Part shown: in pieces, positions 1-8,269 of the stretch | How positions within the stretch are numbered: position 1 is the stretch's first letter | Layout of the letters: every line of letters starts with the position of its first letter | NCBI GenBank assembly: GCA_016212965.1 | Contig: JACRDA010000070.1 | Coordinates: 1-33,770, forward strand | Direction: 5' to 3' | From: Myxococcales bacterium | Lineage (GTDB): Bacteria; Myxococcota_A; Polyangia; Polyangiales; Polyangiaceae | DNA: 33,770 nucleotides | Notes under the pieces: model-generated | Seen by the model: the letters and a program-made list of their open reading frames with translations, nothing else | Database searches by the model: none | What the model was told of the DNA's origin: nothing | Made by a program: the position numbers and the translations under genes

Positions 1-801
1 CTTGGCCGGGCGGGGTTGGCTACCCGCGGGGCGTCTACGTGAGGTTTCTGCTTGCTCAGCTCATCGCATCCTCCTCACACAGGCAGGCGTCGGCACGCCC
101 CGACGCGTCTTGGCGCACCAGGAAGGCGGGAAGGCGGGAAGCCCAAGAGAAGTGCGTAGGGGCTCTCGCTGCGCCGCCCCGTCCTGGCTTCCTGTCTTCC
201 CGCCTCCTCCTACGAAAACAGTGTCGTAGGTGCCCGTGATCACCTGAGAGATCCCCTCGATTCCTGTTGGATTTCCCAGAGGATTCACAAGAAGAACAGA
301 AGGGAAGAAGGCGGCGCTGGGGACAGCGCCGCGGGGACGGCACGCTTGGCTCCTGGTCCTCTCGTCTTCTGGTCTTCTGGTCTTCTTGTGACCCCCTGCT
401 CCTGCCTGCGGGGACGAGTGTTCACTTACTCGTGGCGGCGGCCGCCCGCCCTACCGGCTTCCTGTTGCTCCCTCTGGGAATCTCGGAGCTTCGGGCGAAG
501 GCGCGCAACCGTTCACGGGAACCGCGGGGCCCGGGCGCCGTTCGGCTCGTGTTTTCTTGGCCCGGGCGCGAGGCGCCTGTTAGCGCAGGGGCGAGGCTTC
601 GCGCTCACCGCCGGTGCGGCGTGGCGCGGCGCCGGGAGCGGTCGCGCCACGGGGCGCACGCTCCCCAACGCGAGTGACACGTGGCGCGGCATGCGGTATG
701 GCGCGGCGGGCGTTTCCCACACGGAGCATGAAGACCCGCCGAAGCCACGCACTGCACACCGAGCGGCCTCACGAGCCGAGCGCCCCACAGGAGGAGTCGA
801 G
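1..801. other. Gene-free stretch upstream of ddl
   Basis: No convincing gene is visible here. Reading frames lack the codon bias of the neighbours, and the long frame running into ddl only acquires family similarity from the ATG at 802. Base composition is more mixed than in the genes. The stretch holds two inverted repeats. One pairs GGAAGGCGGGAAGGCGGGAA-type sequence near 121-145 with its approximate complement near 186-207. The other is the 285-391 repeat listed separately. A strong Shine-Dalgarno (AGGAGGA, 789-795) at the right end belongs to ddl. Confidence 0.6.
285..391. repeat. Inverted repeat; copy 1 of a dispersed repeat
   Basis: TCACAAGAAGAACAGAAG at 285-302 is matched in reverse complement by 374-391 with one mismatch, giving an 18-bp stem around a loop of about 70 bases. 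Positions 279-338, which include the left arm and the adjoining GGCGGCG-TGGGGACAGC segment, recur in reverse complement at 25761-25818 with roughly 90% identity by eye. The right arm is a TCTTCTGG-type triplication (363-390). This looks like a member of a short dispersed repeat family. No coding content is visible. Confidence 0.7.
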
Positions 802-1842
802 ATGAGCCACCGGCGTCGGGTCGGCGTGGTGATGGGGGGATGGTCGGGCGAGCACGAGGTGTCGCTCAACACGGGTACCGCCGTGGCGAACGCGCTCGCG
901 GAGCGGGGCCACGACGTGGTGCGCGTCGTCATTCCGCACGCGGAGCCCGCCGCGGGAGCGCGCTTCGACCTCGTCGCGACCCTGCGCAAGGCGCGGGTCG
1001 ATGCCGCCTTCCTGGCCCTGCACGGCCGCATGGGCGAGGACGGCTGCGTGCAGGGGCTGCTCGAGATCGCGCGCATCCCGTACACCGGCTCGGGCGTGCT
1101 CGCGAGCGCGCTCGCCATGGACAAGGTGAAGAGCAAGGAGCTGTTCCTGCTGCACAACGTCCCGACGCCGCCCTACTACGTCGTGCCCGCCTCCGACGCC
1201 GCCCGCGACCCCGAGGCCGTGCACCAGAGCTTCGGCTTCCCCGTGATCGTGAAGCCGCGCGGCGAGGGCTCGAGCCTGGCCCTCACCAAGGCGACCTCGC
1301 ACGCGGAGCTCGGCCGCGGCCTCGAGGCGGTCTTCGCCATCGACGACTACGCGCTCGTCGAGCGCTTCATCCAGGGCGCCGAGGTGACGGTCGGAATCCT
1401 CGACGGCAAGGCGCTCGGCGCCCTCGAGATCGCGCCCGCCGGCGGCATGTACGACTACCAGGCCAAGTACACCCCCGGCCGCAGCCAGTACTTCATGCCG
1501 GCGCGACTGCCGGCGGCTCGCTACCACGGGGTGTGCAACCTCGCGGTGCGCGCCGCCGAGGCGCTCGGCTGCAGCGGCGCGGCGCGCGTCGATCTGCTCG
1601 TGACCCCGGGCGAGAACGAGTACGTGCTCGAGGTGAACACGCTGCCCGGCATGACGCAGACCAGCCTGTTGCCCAAGATCGCGGCGGCCGCGGGCTACGA
1701 CTTCGGTGCCCTGTGCGAGGCCATCCTCGCGTCGGCGCGCGTGCACACGCCGCAGCGCGCCCCGCAGGCGCGCCCCCACGCGACGCCGATGGCACCCGCC
1801 GCGGCGGAGCTCGGCGCACGGCGGCTCGCGCGCAGCGCCTGA
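802..1842 (+). CDS. ddl: D-alanine--D-alanine ligase
   Basis: A cytoplasmic ATP-grasp ligase that joins two D-alanines for the peptidoglycan precursor. The 346-residue product has the family signatures in order: GGWSGEHEVS (12-21, with the N-terminal substrate-binding Glu17), LHGRMGEDG (73-81), YTGSG (94-98), the ATP-grasp KPRGEGSS segment (151-158), an omega-loop Tyr region YDYQAKY (217-223) as in D-Ala-D-Ala rather than D-Ala-D-Lac ligases, and EVNTLPGMTQTSL (277-289) with the metal and substrate residues. Length is a little over the usual 300-320 because of an Ala/Pro/Arg-rich tail of about 30 residues after 313. The ATG at 802 was chosen because a strong AGGAGGA lies 6 bases upstream and similarity begins there; the frame is open far upstream without similarity. 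It stands alone, with no mur or fts genes beside it. Confidence 0.95.
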   Translation: MSHRRRVGVVMGGWSGEHEVSLNTGTAVANALAERGHDVVRVVIPHAEPAAGARFDLVATLRKARVDAAFLALHGRMGEDGCVQGLLEIARIPYTGSGVLASALAMDKVKSKELFLLHNVPTPPYYVVPASDAARDPEAVHQSFGFPVIVKPRGEGSSLALTKATSHAELGRGLEAVFAIDDYALVERFIQGAEVTVGILDGKALGALEIAPAGGMYDYQAKYTPGRSQYFMPARLPAARYHGVCNLAVRAAEALGCSGAARVDLLVTPGENEYVLEVNTLPGMTQTSLLPKIAAAAGYDFGALCEAILASARVHTPQRAPQARPHATPMAPAAAELGARRLARSA

Positions 1843-2039
1843 GCGCGCTGCCGGACGACGCAGCGCACGCATGCGGCGCCCCACGCCCCCCGGCGGCGTG
1901 ACGGCGCCGCGCGCGTTTGGTGGGGCCGCGCGGCCCGCGAAACGCCCCCCGGGCCGGGGCGTAGTGTGTTACGGCGGCGGCGCGCTCGCCCCCGTGGCCC
2001 GGTGGCCCCGGCTGGCAGCGGGCGCAGGATGCCCGAGCC

Positions 2040-3482
2040 ATGACGCCTGTCGAATCCCTCCCGAGTGGCCTGGCAACGGACGGGGGCGCGCCCCCGCACC
2101 ACGAGCCGCGCCCCCGCACGACCATCATCGAGCCCTTCAAGATCAAGGTGGTGGAGCCCATCGCGATGTCCACGCCGACCCAGCGGGAGGCGTGGCTCGG
2201 CGAGGCCCACTACAACCTGTTCACCCTGCCCGCCGAGCGCGTGACCTTCGATCTGCTCACCGACTCGGGCACGGCGGCCATGAGCGCCGCGCAGTGGGCC
2301 GCGATGATGATCGCCGACGAGTCCTACGCGGGCTCGCGCTCCTTCTACCGCTTCGAGACGGTGGTCAAGGCGCTCACCGGCTTCAAGCACGTGATCCCCA
2401 CGCACCAGGGGCGCGCCGCCGAGCGCATCCTGTTCCAGATCACGGTGAAGCCGGGCACCACGGTGCCGAGCAACAGCCACTTCGACACGACGCGCGCCAA
2501 CATCGAGTACGACCGCGGCGAGGCGCTCGACCTCGTGACCGCCGACGCGCGCGACACCGCCTCGCCCTTGCCCTTCAAGGGCAACATCGACCTCGAGCGG
2601 CTCGACGCCGTGTGCCGTGAGCGCAAGGGCCGGATCCCGCTCGGCATGATCACCATCACCAACAACACGGGCGGTGGCCAGCCGGTGAGCCTCGAGAACC
2701 TGCGGGGTTGCTCGGCGGTGCTGCGGCGCCACGGCATCCCGTTCATCATCGACGCCTGCCGCTTCGCCGAGAACTGCTACTTCATCCAGCAGCGCGAGCC
2801 CGGTCAGCGGGAGCGCTCGGTGCGGGACATCGCCCACGAGGTCTTCGCGCTCGCCGACGGCTGCACCTTCAGCGGCAAGAAGGACGGGCTCGTCAACATG
2901 GGCGGCTTTCTCGCAATGAACGACGACGCGCTCGCCGCCGAGGCGCGCAACCTGCTCATCCTGACCGAGGGCTTCCCGACCTACGGTGGCTGCGCCGCGC
3001 GCGACCTCGAGGCGCTCGCCGTCGGGCTCGAGGAGGTGCTCGACGAGCGCTACCTCGCCTACCGCATCGCGAGCACGCGCTACCTCGGCGAGCACCTGGC
3101 CGAGCTCGGCATGCCCGTCGTGGAGCCGCCCGGCGGACACGCGGTCTTCATCGACGCGCGGCGCGTCTTGCCCCACGTCCCGGCGCACGAGTACCCGGGC
3201 CAGGCGCTGGCGTGCGAGCTCTACCGCGCGGGGGGCATCCGCTCGTGCGAGATCGGCAGCGCGATGTTCGGCAAGACGCGCCCGGACGGCGGCTTCGAGC
3301 CGTCGCGCCTCGAGCTCGTACGCCTCGCCCTGCCGCGCCGCGTCTACACCCAGAGCCACGTCGACTACATGCTCGAGGTGTGCGCCGAGGTCGCCGGCCG
3401 CACGCGCGAGCTCCGCGGCATGCGCATGACCTATGCGCCGCCGTTCCTGAAGCACTTCACCGCGCACTTCGAGCCGCTGTAG
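2040..3482 (+). CDS. tnaA: Tryptophanase (tryptophan indole-lyase)
   Basis: A PLP-dependent beta-eliminating lyase (480 aa) that splits L-tryptophan to indole, pyruvate and ammonia. EPFKIKVVEP (31-40), LLTDSGT (72-78), THQGRAAE (121-128), DACRFAEN (238-245, PLP-pocket Asp238 and Arg241) and SGKKDGLVNMGG (278-289, Schiff-base Lys281) mark the tryptophanase/tyrosine phenol-lyase family. Much of the backbone resembles tyrosine phenol-lyase (MSAAQWAAMM, GFKHVIPTHQGR, LVNMGGFLAMNDD). The three positions that separate the enzymes are tryptophanase-like: Asp149 after the ring-stacking Phe148 (Thr124 in tyrosine phenol-lyase), Ile405 (Arg381 there) and His472 (Phe448 there). Hence the call. The first 28 residues are extra relative to the E. 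coli enzyme. The ATG at 2040 lacks a clear Shine-Dalgarno, so a later start is possible. No tnaC-like leader peptide or tnaB permease is adjacent. Confidence 0.88.
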   Translation: MTPVESLPSGLATDGGAPPHHEPRPRTTIIEPFKIKVVEPIAMSTPTQREAWLGEAHYNLFTLPAERVTFDLLTDSGTAAMSAAQWAAMMIADESYAGSRSFYRFETVVKALTGFKHVIPTHQGRAAERILFQITVKPGTTVPSNSHFDTTRANIEYDRGEALDLVTADARDTASPLPFKGNIDLERLDAVCRERKGRIPLGMITITNNTGGGQPVSLENLRGCSAVLRRHGIPFIIDACRFAENCYFIQQREPGQRERSVRDIAHEVFALADGCTFSGKKDGLVNMGGFLAMNDDALAAEARNLLILTEGFPTYGGCAARDLEALAVGLEEVLDERYLAYRIASTRYLGEHLAELGMPVVEPPGGHAVFIDARRVLPHVPAHEYPGQALACELYRAGGIRSCEIGSAMFGKTRPDGGFEPSRLELVRLALPRRVYTQSHVDYMLEVCAEVAGRTRELRGMRMTYAPPFLKHFTAHFEPL

Positions 3483-3634
3483 GCATGCCCATACGCATTC
3501 CCGGCCTGACGTACTAGTACCTCCGCACAGAGGTCGTGACTGATGTCTCGCCATCGGACCGCAACGTAAGGGCGGCCATCGCCCGTGTGTCGATCCCAGG
3601 CGCCAACCAAACTGCTGCTGCGAGCCGAGTTGGC

Positions 3635-3700
3635 GTTGACGTTGACCTTGACGTTGACGTGGTCGTGGACCTTGACGGCGACGTCTACGTGGACATGGTC
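3635..3700 (+). repeat. Period-6 array, left arm (GTTGAC type)
   Basis: Successive hexamers GTTGAC, GTTGAC, CTTGAC, GTTGAC, GTGGTC, GTGGAC, CTTGAC, GGCGAC, GTCTAC, GTGGAC read without interruption. Because the period is a multiple of three, every frame stays open and reads as alternating dipeptides such as Val-Asp. That explains the apparent Val/Asp-rich proteins here, which are not considered real. The array is mirrored at 3961-4032. Confidence 0.8.
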
Positions 3701-3764
3701 GGCCGAACCGTTGACGCGCGTCCTGCCGACGCAACTGGCGCACGTCGTTCGCCGATCCTCGGGC

Positions 3765-3945
3765 ATGTCGAGTTCTCGGCGTCTCGACGTGGACCAGCGC
3801 GCCATCGAGCTCCTCGCCGCGCGAGCCCGCCGGGGCCGCGTCGCTCGACGTATCGAAGCAGAGACGGCTTGTTGCGCCCGAGCGCTACGACCGGGGGCTC
3901 CAACTGCTCGAGCGCGTAGTCGCGCTGCTCTCGAAGAGGATCGGA
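3765..3945 (+). pseudogene. Collapsed four-helix-bundle (23S rRNA IVP-like) gene
   Basis: The frame from ATG 3765 begins MSSSRRLDVDQRAIELLA, which matches the start of the four-helix-bundle/IVP family in its LDVxQRAIELLA form. After a frame change the downstream DNA reads LDVSKQRRLVAPERYDRG followed by LQLLERVVALLSKRI, the typical last helix of the same family. The central part expected between them (helices 2 and 3, some 60-80 residues including the NIAEG-type motif) is absent. This is therefore a remnant with an internal deletion plus a frameshift. Family recognition is from memory of consensus, not from a search. It lies between the two mirrored period-6 arrays of the TIR element and was probably its cargo. 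Confidence 0.6.
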
Positions 3946-3960
3946 GAGCCGTCCACGCTG

Positions 3961-4032
3961 GGTCGTCCAAGTCCACGTAGACGTCGCCGTCAAAGTCCAC
4001 GTCAACGACCACGTCAACGTCTACGTCTACGG
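3961..4032 (-). repeat. Period-6 array, right arm (mirror of the left)
   Basis: This is the reverse-complement counterpart of the left array. On the - strand it reads as hexamers GTAGAC, GTAGAC, GTTGAC, GTGGTC, GTTGAC, GTGGAC, TTTGAC, GGCGAC, GTCTAC, GTGGAC. Positions 3971-3993 pair perfectly with 3672-3694 over 23 bases, so the two arrays could form the stem of a large cruciform or a long RNA hairpin with a loop of about 276 bases. Confidence 0.8.
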
Positions 4033-4150
4033 TTCCGTCCTCAGGCGACGGCCCGGTGGGATTGCCGCTCGCCGGGCGTCTGCCGCACAAATCCCCGCGC
4101 TACGGCCGCAAACGATCGAAACCTCTGTGCCGACGTACTACCGTCGCCGC

Positions 4151-5611
4151 ATGCGACGCTCCCTGCTCGCCTTGGGTGTCCTCGGTCTCGCGGCGTGCGG
4201 CAGCGGCTCGGGGGGGGCCGCGACGAGCTCGAGCGGCGCTGCGAGCACGGCGCCGTCGAGCGGGGCGCCGTCCGCGCCCGGCACCGCGCACACCACCGCC
4301 TCGTCGTCCGCCGCGGCCACGGGCGACGACCACAGCGCGGCGGCGCGCGCGTTCGTCGAGCTCCTCGCGCGCGGCGCGTGGGACGAGGCGCTCGTGCGGG
4401 TCGGCGCGCAGGCCCGCGCCGCGCTCGATGCGGGCAAGCTCGCGGAGGGCTGGAAGGCGGCCGTCGGCGCCCACGGCCCCTTCGTCGCGGTGCGGGGCAG
4501 CGACCGGGAGGTGCGCGGCGACCGGGAGGTCGTGACCGTGCACGTCGAGCTCGCCAAGGGCACGATGGACGTGCGCGTGGGCTTCGCGGGCTCGGCCGAG
4601 GTCGCGATGCTGCGCGCCTCGCCGGCCGAGGGCGCGTGGGAGCCGCCCGCCTACGTGGACGCGAGCAAGCTCGAGGCGCGCGAGGTGGCGGTCGGCGCGC
4701 CCGACCGCGCCCTGCCCGGCACGCTCACGCTGCCGAAGGGCGCGGGCCCGTCGGCGGTCGTGCTCCTGGTCCACGGCTCGGGGCCCGGGGACCGCGACGA
4801 CTCGGTCGGCCCGACGCGGCCGTTCCGCGACCTCGCCCATGGGCTCGCGAGCCGCGGCGTCGCCGTCCTGCGCTGGGAGAAGCGGACGCGCGATCAGGCC
4901 TACCTCGCCGCCATCCACGTGAGCCCCGCCGACGTCACGGTGAAGGAGGAGTACCTCGACGACTTCGCGGCGGCGGTCGCCTTCGCGAAGGAGACGCCGG
5001 GGCTCGACCGCAAGCGCATCTTCGTCGCGGGTCATTCGCAGGGCGGCTGGCTCGTGCCGTGGCTCCTGCGCGACCACCCCGAGCTCTCGGGCGGGATCGT
5101 GCTCGCCGGCCATGCGCGCCCCTTCGCCAGCATCCTGCCGAAGCAGATCGAGTACCTCGGCAAGCTCGCGACCGGCGGCCAGGACGACCCGAGGCTCGGT
5201 GCCCAGCTCGAGCTCGTCAAGAGGCAGTGCGCCCTCGCGCTCGATCCGAAGCTCGCCCCCGACACGCCGGCGACCGACCTGCCGCTCGGTGTGCCGGCCA
5301 AGTACTGGCTCAGCCTGCAGGGCTACGACGCCGTCGCGACGGCGAAGGCCCTGCGACACCCGCTGCTCATCCTGCAGGGCGGGCGCGACTACCAGGTGAC
5401 GGAGGCCGACGACCTCGAGCTCTGGAAGAAGGGCCTCGCCGGCAGGCAGGACGTGGTGCAGAAGCTCTACCCGAAGCTGAACCACGCCTTCTTCGCGGGC
5501 GAGGGCATGGCGACCCCGACCGAGTACGAGACCGTCGCGGGCCACGTCGACGCAGCCGTCGTCGAGGACATCGCCGCCTTTGTCGGCAAGTACGGCGGCG
5601 AGAACCGGTAG
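4151..5611 (+). CDS. Alpha/beta-hydrolase lipoprotein
   Basis: A 486-residue exported lipoprotein hydrolase of unknown substrate. The signal peptide ends in the lipobox LAAC (Cys16). A Ser/Ala/Thr-rich linker follows to about residue 58, then a small helical and beta domain (62-155) resembling the DUF3887-type module that often precedes such hydrolases, then an alpha/beta-hydrolase core (about 175-486). In the core VVLLVHGSGPGD (203-214) is the oxyanion-hole strand, GHSQGG (294-299) the nucleophile elbow with Ser296, GGRDYQV (410-416) supplies Asp413, and LNHAFF (443-448) supplies His445, so the triad is complete. The ATG at 4151 is preferred over an in-frame ATG at 4127 because it gives a proper signal peptide; the earlier codon lies in the terminal repeat of the neighbouring element. 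It heads a close-packed run of four exported proteins. Confidence 0.88.
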   Translation: MRRSLLALGVLGLAACGSGSGGAATSSSGAASTAPSSGAPSAPGTAHTTASSSAAATGDDHSAAARAFVELLARGAWDEALVRVGAQARAALDAGKLAEGWKAAVGAHGPFVAVRGSDREVRGDREVVTVHVELAKGTMDVRVGFAGSAEVAMLRASPAEGAWEPPAYVDASKLEAREVAVGAPDRALPGTLTLPKGAGPSAVVLLVHGSGPGDRDDSVGPTRPFRDLAHGLASRGVAVLRWEKRTRDQAYLAAIHVSPADVTVKEEYLDDFAAAVAFAKETPGLDRKRIFVAGHSQGGWLVPWLLRDHPELSGGIVLAGHARPFASILPKQIEYLGKLATGGQDDPRLGAQLELVKRQCALALDPKLAPDTPATDLPLGVPAKYWLSLQGYDAVATAKALRHPLLILQGGRDYQVTEADDLELWKKGLAGRQDVVQKLYPKLNHAFFAGEGMATPTEYETVAGHVDAAVVEDIAAFVGKYGGENR

Positions 5612-5643
5612 CGGACCGGGGCGCACTGATTTAGGTTCCGCGC

Positions 5644-6579
5644 ATGCGAACCTCGCTCCTCGCCCTGACGCTCGTCGCCGCCACCGCCACCGCCGCCTGT
5701 GACAAGGCCGCGAGCACCTCCTCCACCGCCTCGAGCGCCGCCGGCAGCCACAAGCCGACGACGACCGCCGCGCCCTCGACCTCGGCACCGGCCGCGGTCG
5801 GCAGCGCCGCGCCGAGCAAGTGTGGTCCCGGCGAGGGGCTCGAGGGCGACAAGTGCGTCCCCGTCGTGGCGCCCGACAAGGTCGGCGCGCTCGCCGAGGA
5901 GGCCAAGAAGCTCACCGACCTCGACGCGCAGTTCGAGAAGCTCGAGAAGGTGAAGGCCGTCCTCGTGCTGCTCGACCTCTTCATGAAGTCGGACGCGTGG
6001 AAGGCCGCCGAGAAGGCCGAGCCCTCGCTCGCCGGGGCGACCACGGTCGTCGCGTCGCTGAAGGACGCGGTCAAGAAGCTCGAGGGCCTGCGCTCCTCGA
6101 TCAAGAGCAGCGGCGACCTCGTCAAGGGCCTGGTCGACACGCTCGCGGGCACCGAGGCGGGCCGCAAGGTGGTCGCCGAGGCGGTGCAGCTCAAGACCGA
6201 GATCAAGAGCAAGCTCGACGACGTCGCCCGACAGCTCGAGACGGTCAGCCGGGACTTCTCGGCCGAGGTGGTCGAGCCGGCGCTCGCACAGTTCGAGAAG
6301 GTCGAGGTGTGGGTCGAGGCGGTGTGCGCCGTCGCCGTCCTGTCGAGCGACGCCGACCTGAAGAAGGGCTGCAAGGAGATCGACGCGACCACGAAGCAGG
6401 CCAAGGAGTTCCTCGCCGGCATCAAGGACATGCCGGCGCAGATGATGCGCGAGCTCACCGCGGCCCTCGAGAAGAGCCTCGGGGACCTCGTGAAAGGCAC
6501 GGCGCTCGAGAAGGCGCTCGGAGCCCCCCCCGCGAGCGCGGCACCGGCGGCGAGCGCGGCCCCCTCGGCGAGCCACTGA
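5644..6579 (+). CDS. Helical lipoprotein of unknown function
   Basis: A 311-residue lipoprotein: signal peptide with lipobox ATAAC (Cys19), then a Ser/Thr/Ala/Pro linker to about residue 58, a short CGPGEGLEGDKC segment (about 60-71) whose two cysteines could form a small loop, and then an almost wholly helical body (75-290) rich in Lys, Glu, Ala and Leu with coiled-coil-like heptads. A further Cys pair lies around 229 and 245. The tail (295-311) is again Ala/Ser/Pro-rich. I do not recognise a family. It lies 32 bases after the hydrolase gene and 25 before the amidohydrolase gene, so it is probably co-transcribed. A structural or chaperone-like periplasmic role is possible, but nothing in the sequence fixes it. 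Confidence 0.8.
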   Translation: MRTSLLALTLVAATATAACDKAASTSSTASSAAGSHKPTTTAAPSTSAPAAVGSAAPSKCGPGEGLEGDKCVPVVAPDKVGALAEEAKKLTDLDAQFEKLEKVKAVLVLLDLFMKSDAWKAAEKAEPSLAGATTVVASLKDAVKKLEGLRSSIKSSGDLVKGLVDTLAGTEAGRKVVAEAVQLKTEIKSKLDDVARQLETVSRDFSAEVVEPALAQFEKVEVWVEAVCAVAVLSSDADLKKGCKEIDATTKQAKEFLAGIKDMPAQMMRELTAALEKSLGDLVKGTALEKALGAPPASAAPAASAAPSASH

Positions 6580-6604
6580 CCGCCGCGACGAGCGCCGCGT
6601 CGGC

Positions 6605-8269
6605 ATGAACTTCCACGGCAAGCAGCGCCGCGGTCTGGCGCTCGCGGCGCTCGCGGCGCTCGCGGGTGCGTGCACGCCCGGGTCGACCCCGGCGAGCCAC
6701 CCGGAGGCCGGGAGCAGCGCGGCCGCCCCGGTCGCGGTGCCCGACGCGCCGTGGCGCACGGCGGGGAGCGAGGCCGCCGGACAGGAGCCCGCGACCGACT
6801 CGCCGCCCGTGCTCATCCGCGGCGCCAAGCTCTACCTCGGCGACGGCACCGCGATCGCGCGCGGCCACGTGCTGCTCCTCGGCGGCAAGATCCGGAGCGT
6901 GGGGCCGGGCGACGGCGAGGCGCCCGCGGGCGCGCGCGTCGTCGACGCCGCCGGACAATTCGTCACACCGGGCCTCATCGACGTGCACTCGCACCTCGGC
7001 GTCTACCCCCTGCCCGCCGTGAAGGCGCACGACGACGGCAACGAGGCCGTGGACCCGGTGACCGCGGGCGTGCGCGCGCTCGACGGCTTCTGGCCGCAGG
7101 ATCCGAGCATCGAGCGCGCCGTCGCGGGCGGCGTCACGACGCTGCAGGTGCTCCCGGGCTCGGCGAACCTCATCGGCGGGCGCACCGTGACGCTCAAGCT
7201 GCGGCGCGCGTCGACCGGCCGCGCCATGCACTTCGCCGGCGCGCCCGACGGGCTCAAGATGGCCTGCGGCGAGAACCCGAAGCGCGTCCACGGCGACAAG
7301 GGGCGCGCGCCGCAGACCCGCATGGGCAACATCGCCGGTCAGCGCGCGGCCTTCCTCGGCGCGCGCCGCCTCATCGACGAGTGGGACAGCTGGCGCCGCA
7401 GCGAGGCGCACCGCCAGGACAAGGCGGCGCGCGACGGCGCGCGCTACCTCGGCGAGCAGAAGGAGCGCGACGACCGCGAGCGCGCCTGCCGCGAGGGAGA
7501 CGGCGACGCGTGCCGCGCGCTCGAGGGCAAGAAGCCGCCCGAGGCGCCCGAGCCGAGCGAGCCCGCCCTGCCGCCACGCCGCGATCTCTTGCTCGAGACG
7601 CTGGCCGGCGTCCTCGAGGGCCGGCTCTTGCTCCACGTCCACTGCTACCGCGCGGACGACATGGCCGACGTGCTGGCGCTCGCCGACGAGGTGGGCGTGA
7701 AGGTGCGCGCCTTCCACCACGCGCTCGAGGCCTACAAGCTCCGGGGCGAGCTCGCGCGCCGCGGCGTCGCCGTCGCCACCTGGGCCGACTGGTGGGGCTT
7801 CAAGATGGAGGCGCTCGACGGCATTCCCGAGAACCTCGCGCTCATCGAGGCCGCGGCGGGCCGCGCCGTCGTGCACTCCGACTCCGAGGAGGGCATCCGG
7901 CGCCTGAACCAGGAGGCGAGCAAGGGCCTCGGCTCGGGGCTGCGCGCCGGCCTCGCGCTCACCGAGGAGGGCGCGATGCGCTGGATCACGGAGAACCCCG
8001 CCTGGGTGCTCGGCGTCGAGGAGCGCGTGGGCACCCTCGCGGTCGGCAAGGACGCCGACGTCGTCGTGTGGGACGCCGACCCCTTCTCGGTCTACGCGCG
8101 CGCCGCGCTCGTCTTCGTCGACGGGCTCGAGCGCTACGACGCCGCTCACCCGGGCGCACCGTGGAGCGACTTCGAGGCCGGGGCCGACGAGCCGCCGCTG
8201 AAGAAGCCCGAGCCCGTGGCGGCGCCGGGCGCGCGCTCGGCCGACGGCGGCGGAGAGAAGAAGCCATGA
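6605..8269 (+). CDS. Amidohydrolase-family lipoprotein (imidazolonepropionase-like)
   Basis: A 554-residue exported metal-dependent amidohydrolase. It has a signal peptide with lipobox LAGAC (Cys23), a linker, the N-terminal beta-sandwich strand LIRGAKLYLGDG, then PGLIDVHSHLG with the metal-binding HxH at His128 and His130. Further on are GGVTTLQVLPGSANLIGG, HVHCYRADD (third His), AFHHALEAYKL (fourth His) and VVHSDSEEG with the Asp that usually completes the site. WVLGVEERVGTLAVGKDADVVVWDADPF near the end is the classic amidohydrolase C-terminal strand. A charged insertion with a CREGDGDACRALEG segment (around 295-310) could be disulfide-closed. Substrate is unknown; relatives act on cyclic amides or dipeptides. 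Its stop overlaps the next start (ATGA), so the two are translationally coupled. Confidence 0.88.
   Translation: MNFHGKQRRGLALAALAALAGACTPGSTPASHPEAGSSAAAPVAVPDAPWRTAGSEAAGQEPATDSPPVLIRGAKLYLGDGTAIARGHVLLLGGKIRSVGPGDGEAPAGARVVDAAGQFVTPGLIDVHSHLGVYPLPAVKAHDDGNEAVDPVTAGVRALDGFWPQDPSIERAVAGGVTTLQVLPGSANLIGGRTVTLKLRRASTGRAMHFAGAPDGLKMACGENPKRVHGDKGRAPQTRMGNIAGQRAAFLGARRLIDEWDSWRRSEAHRQDKAARDGARYLGEQKERDDRERACREGDGDACRALEGKKPPEAPEPSEPALPPRRDLLLETLAGVLEGRLLLHVHCYRADDMADVLALADEVGVKVRAFHHALEAYKLRGELARRGVAVATWADWWGFKMEALDGIPENLALIEAAAGRAVVHSDSEEGIRRLNQEASKGLGSGLRAGLALTEEGAMRWITENPAWVLGVEERVGTLAVGKDADVVVWDADPFSVYARAALVFVDGLERYDAAHPGAPWSDFEAGADEPPLKKPEPVAAPGARSADGGGEKKP

Larger units (their letters stand above)
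3517..4138. mobile_element. MITE-like element with 18-bp TIRs and TA flanks
   Basis: The ends are GTACCTCCGCACAGAGGT (3517-3534) and the reverse complement of GTACGTCGGCACAGAGGT (4121-4138), matching at 16 of 18 positions. Both ends abut TA (3515-3516 and 4139-4140), as expected for a TA target duplication; a longer direct repeat GACGTACTA is also present at 3508-3516 and 4132-4140. Inside, a 23-bp perfect inverted repeat (3672-3694 against 3971-3993) sits within two mirrored period-6 arrays. Between them lies a collapsed four-helix-bundle gene. There is no transposase, so it would be non-autonomous. It fills the whole gap between tnaA and the hydrolase gene and ends 12 bases before the latter's ATG, so it may supply that gene's upstream region. 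The structure is directly visible; mobility is inferred. Confidence 0.7.

Noticed and set aside
346..801. N-terminal extension of D-Ala ligase
   Set aside because: The frame is open, but family similarity and a strong Shine-Dalgarno fix the start at 802, and the upstream residues are low-quality Arg/Ala-rich sequence.
1930..1965. GC-rich hairpin after ddl as an intrinsic terminator
   Set aside because: CGCCCC/GGGGCG can pair, but no T-run follows, and similar hairpins are expected at this base composition.
1695..3743. A 682-codon - strand open frame opposite tnaA
   Set aside because: It is antisense to a clearly recognised tryptophanase and has shadow-type composition.
3431..4090. Val/Asp-rich open frames on both strands
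   Set aside because: They are created by the period-6 arrays, which keep all frames open; no start context, codon bias or homology supports them.
3483..4150. Ribosomal 23S intervening-sequence locus
   Set aside because: The family signature is that of IVP-like proteins, but no rRNA sequence lies nearby, so it is treated as a separate inverted-repeat element.
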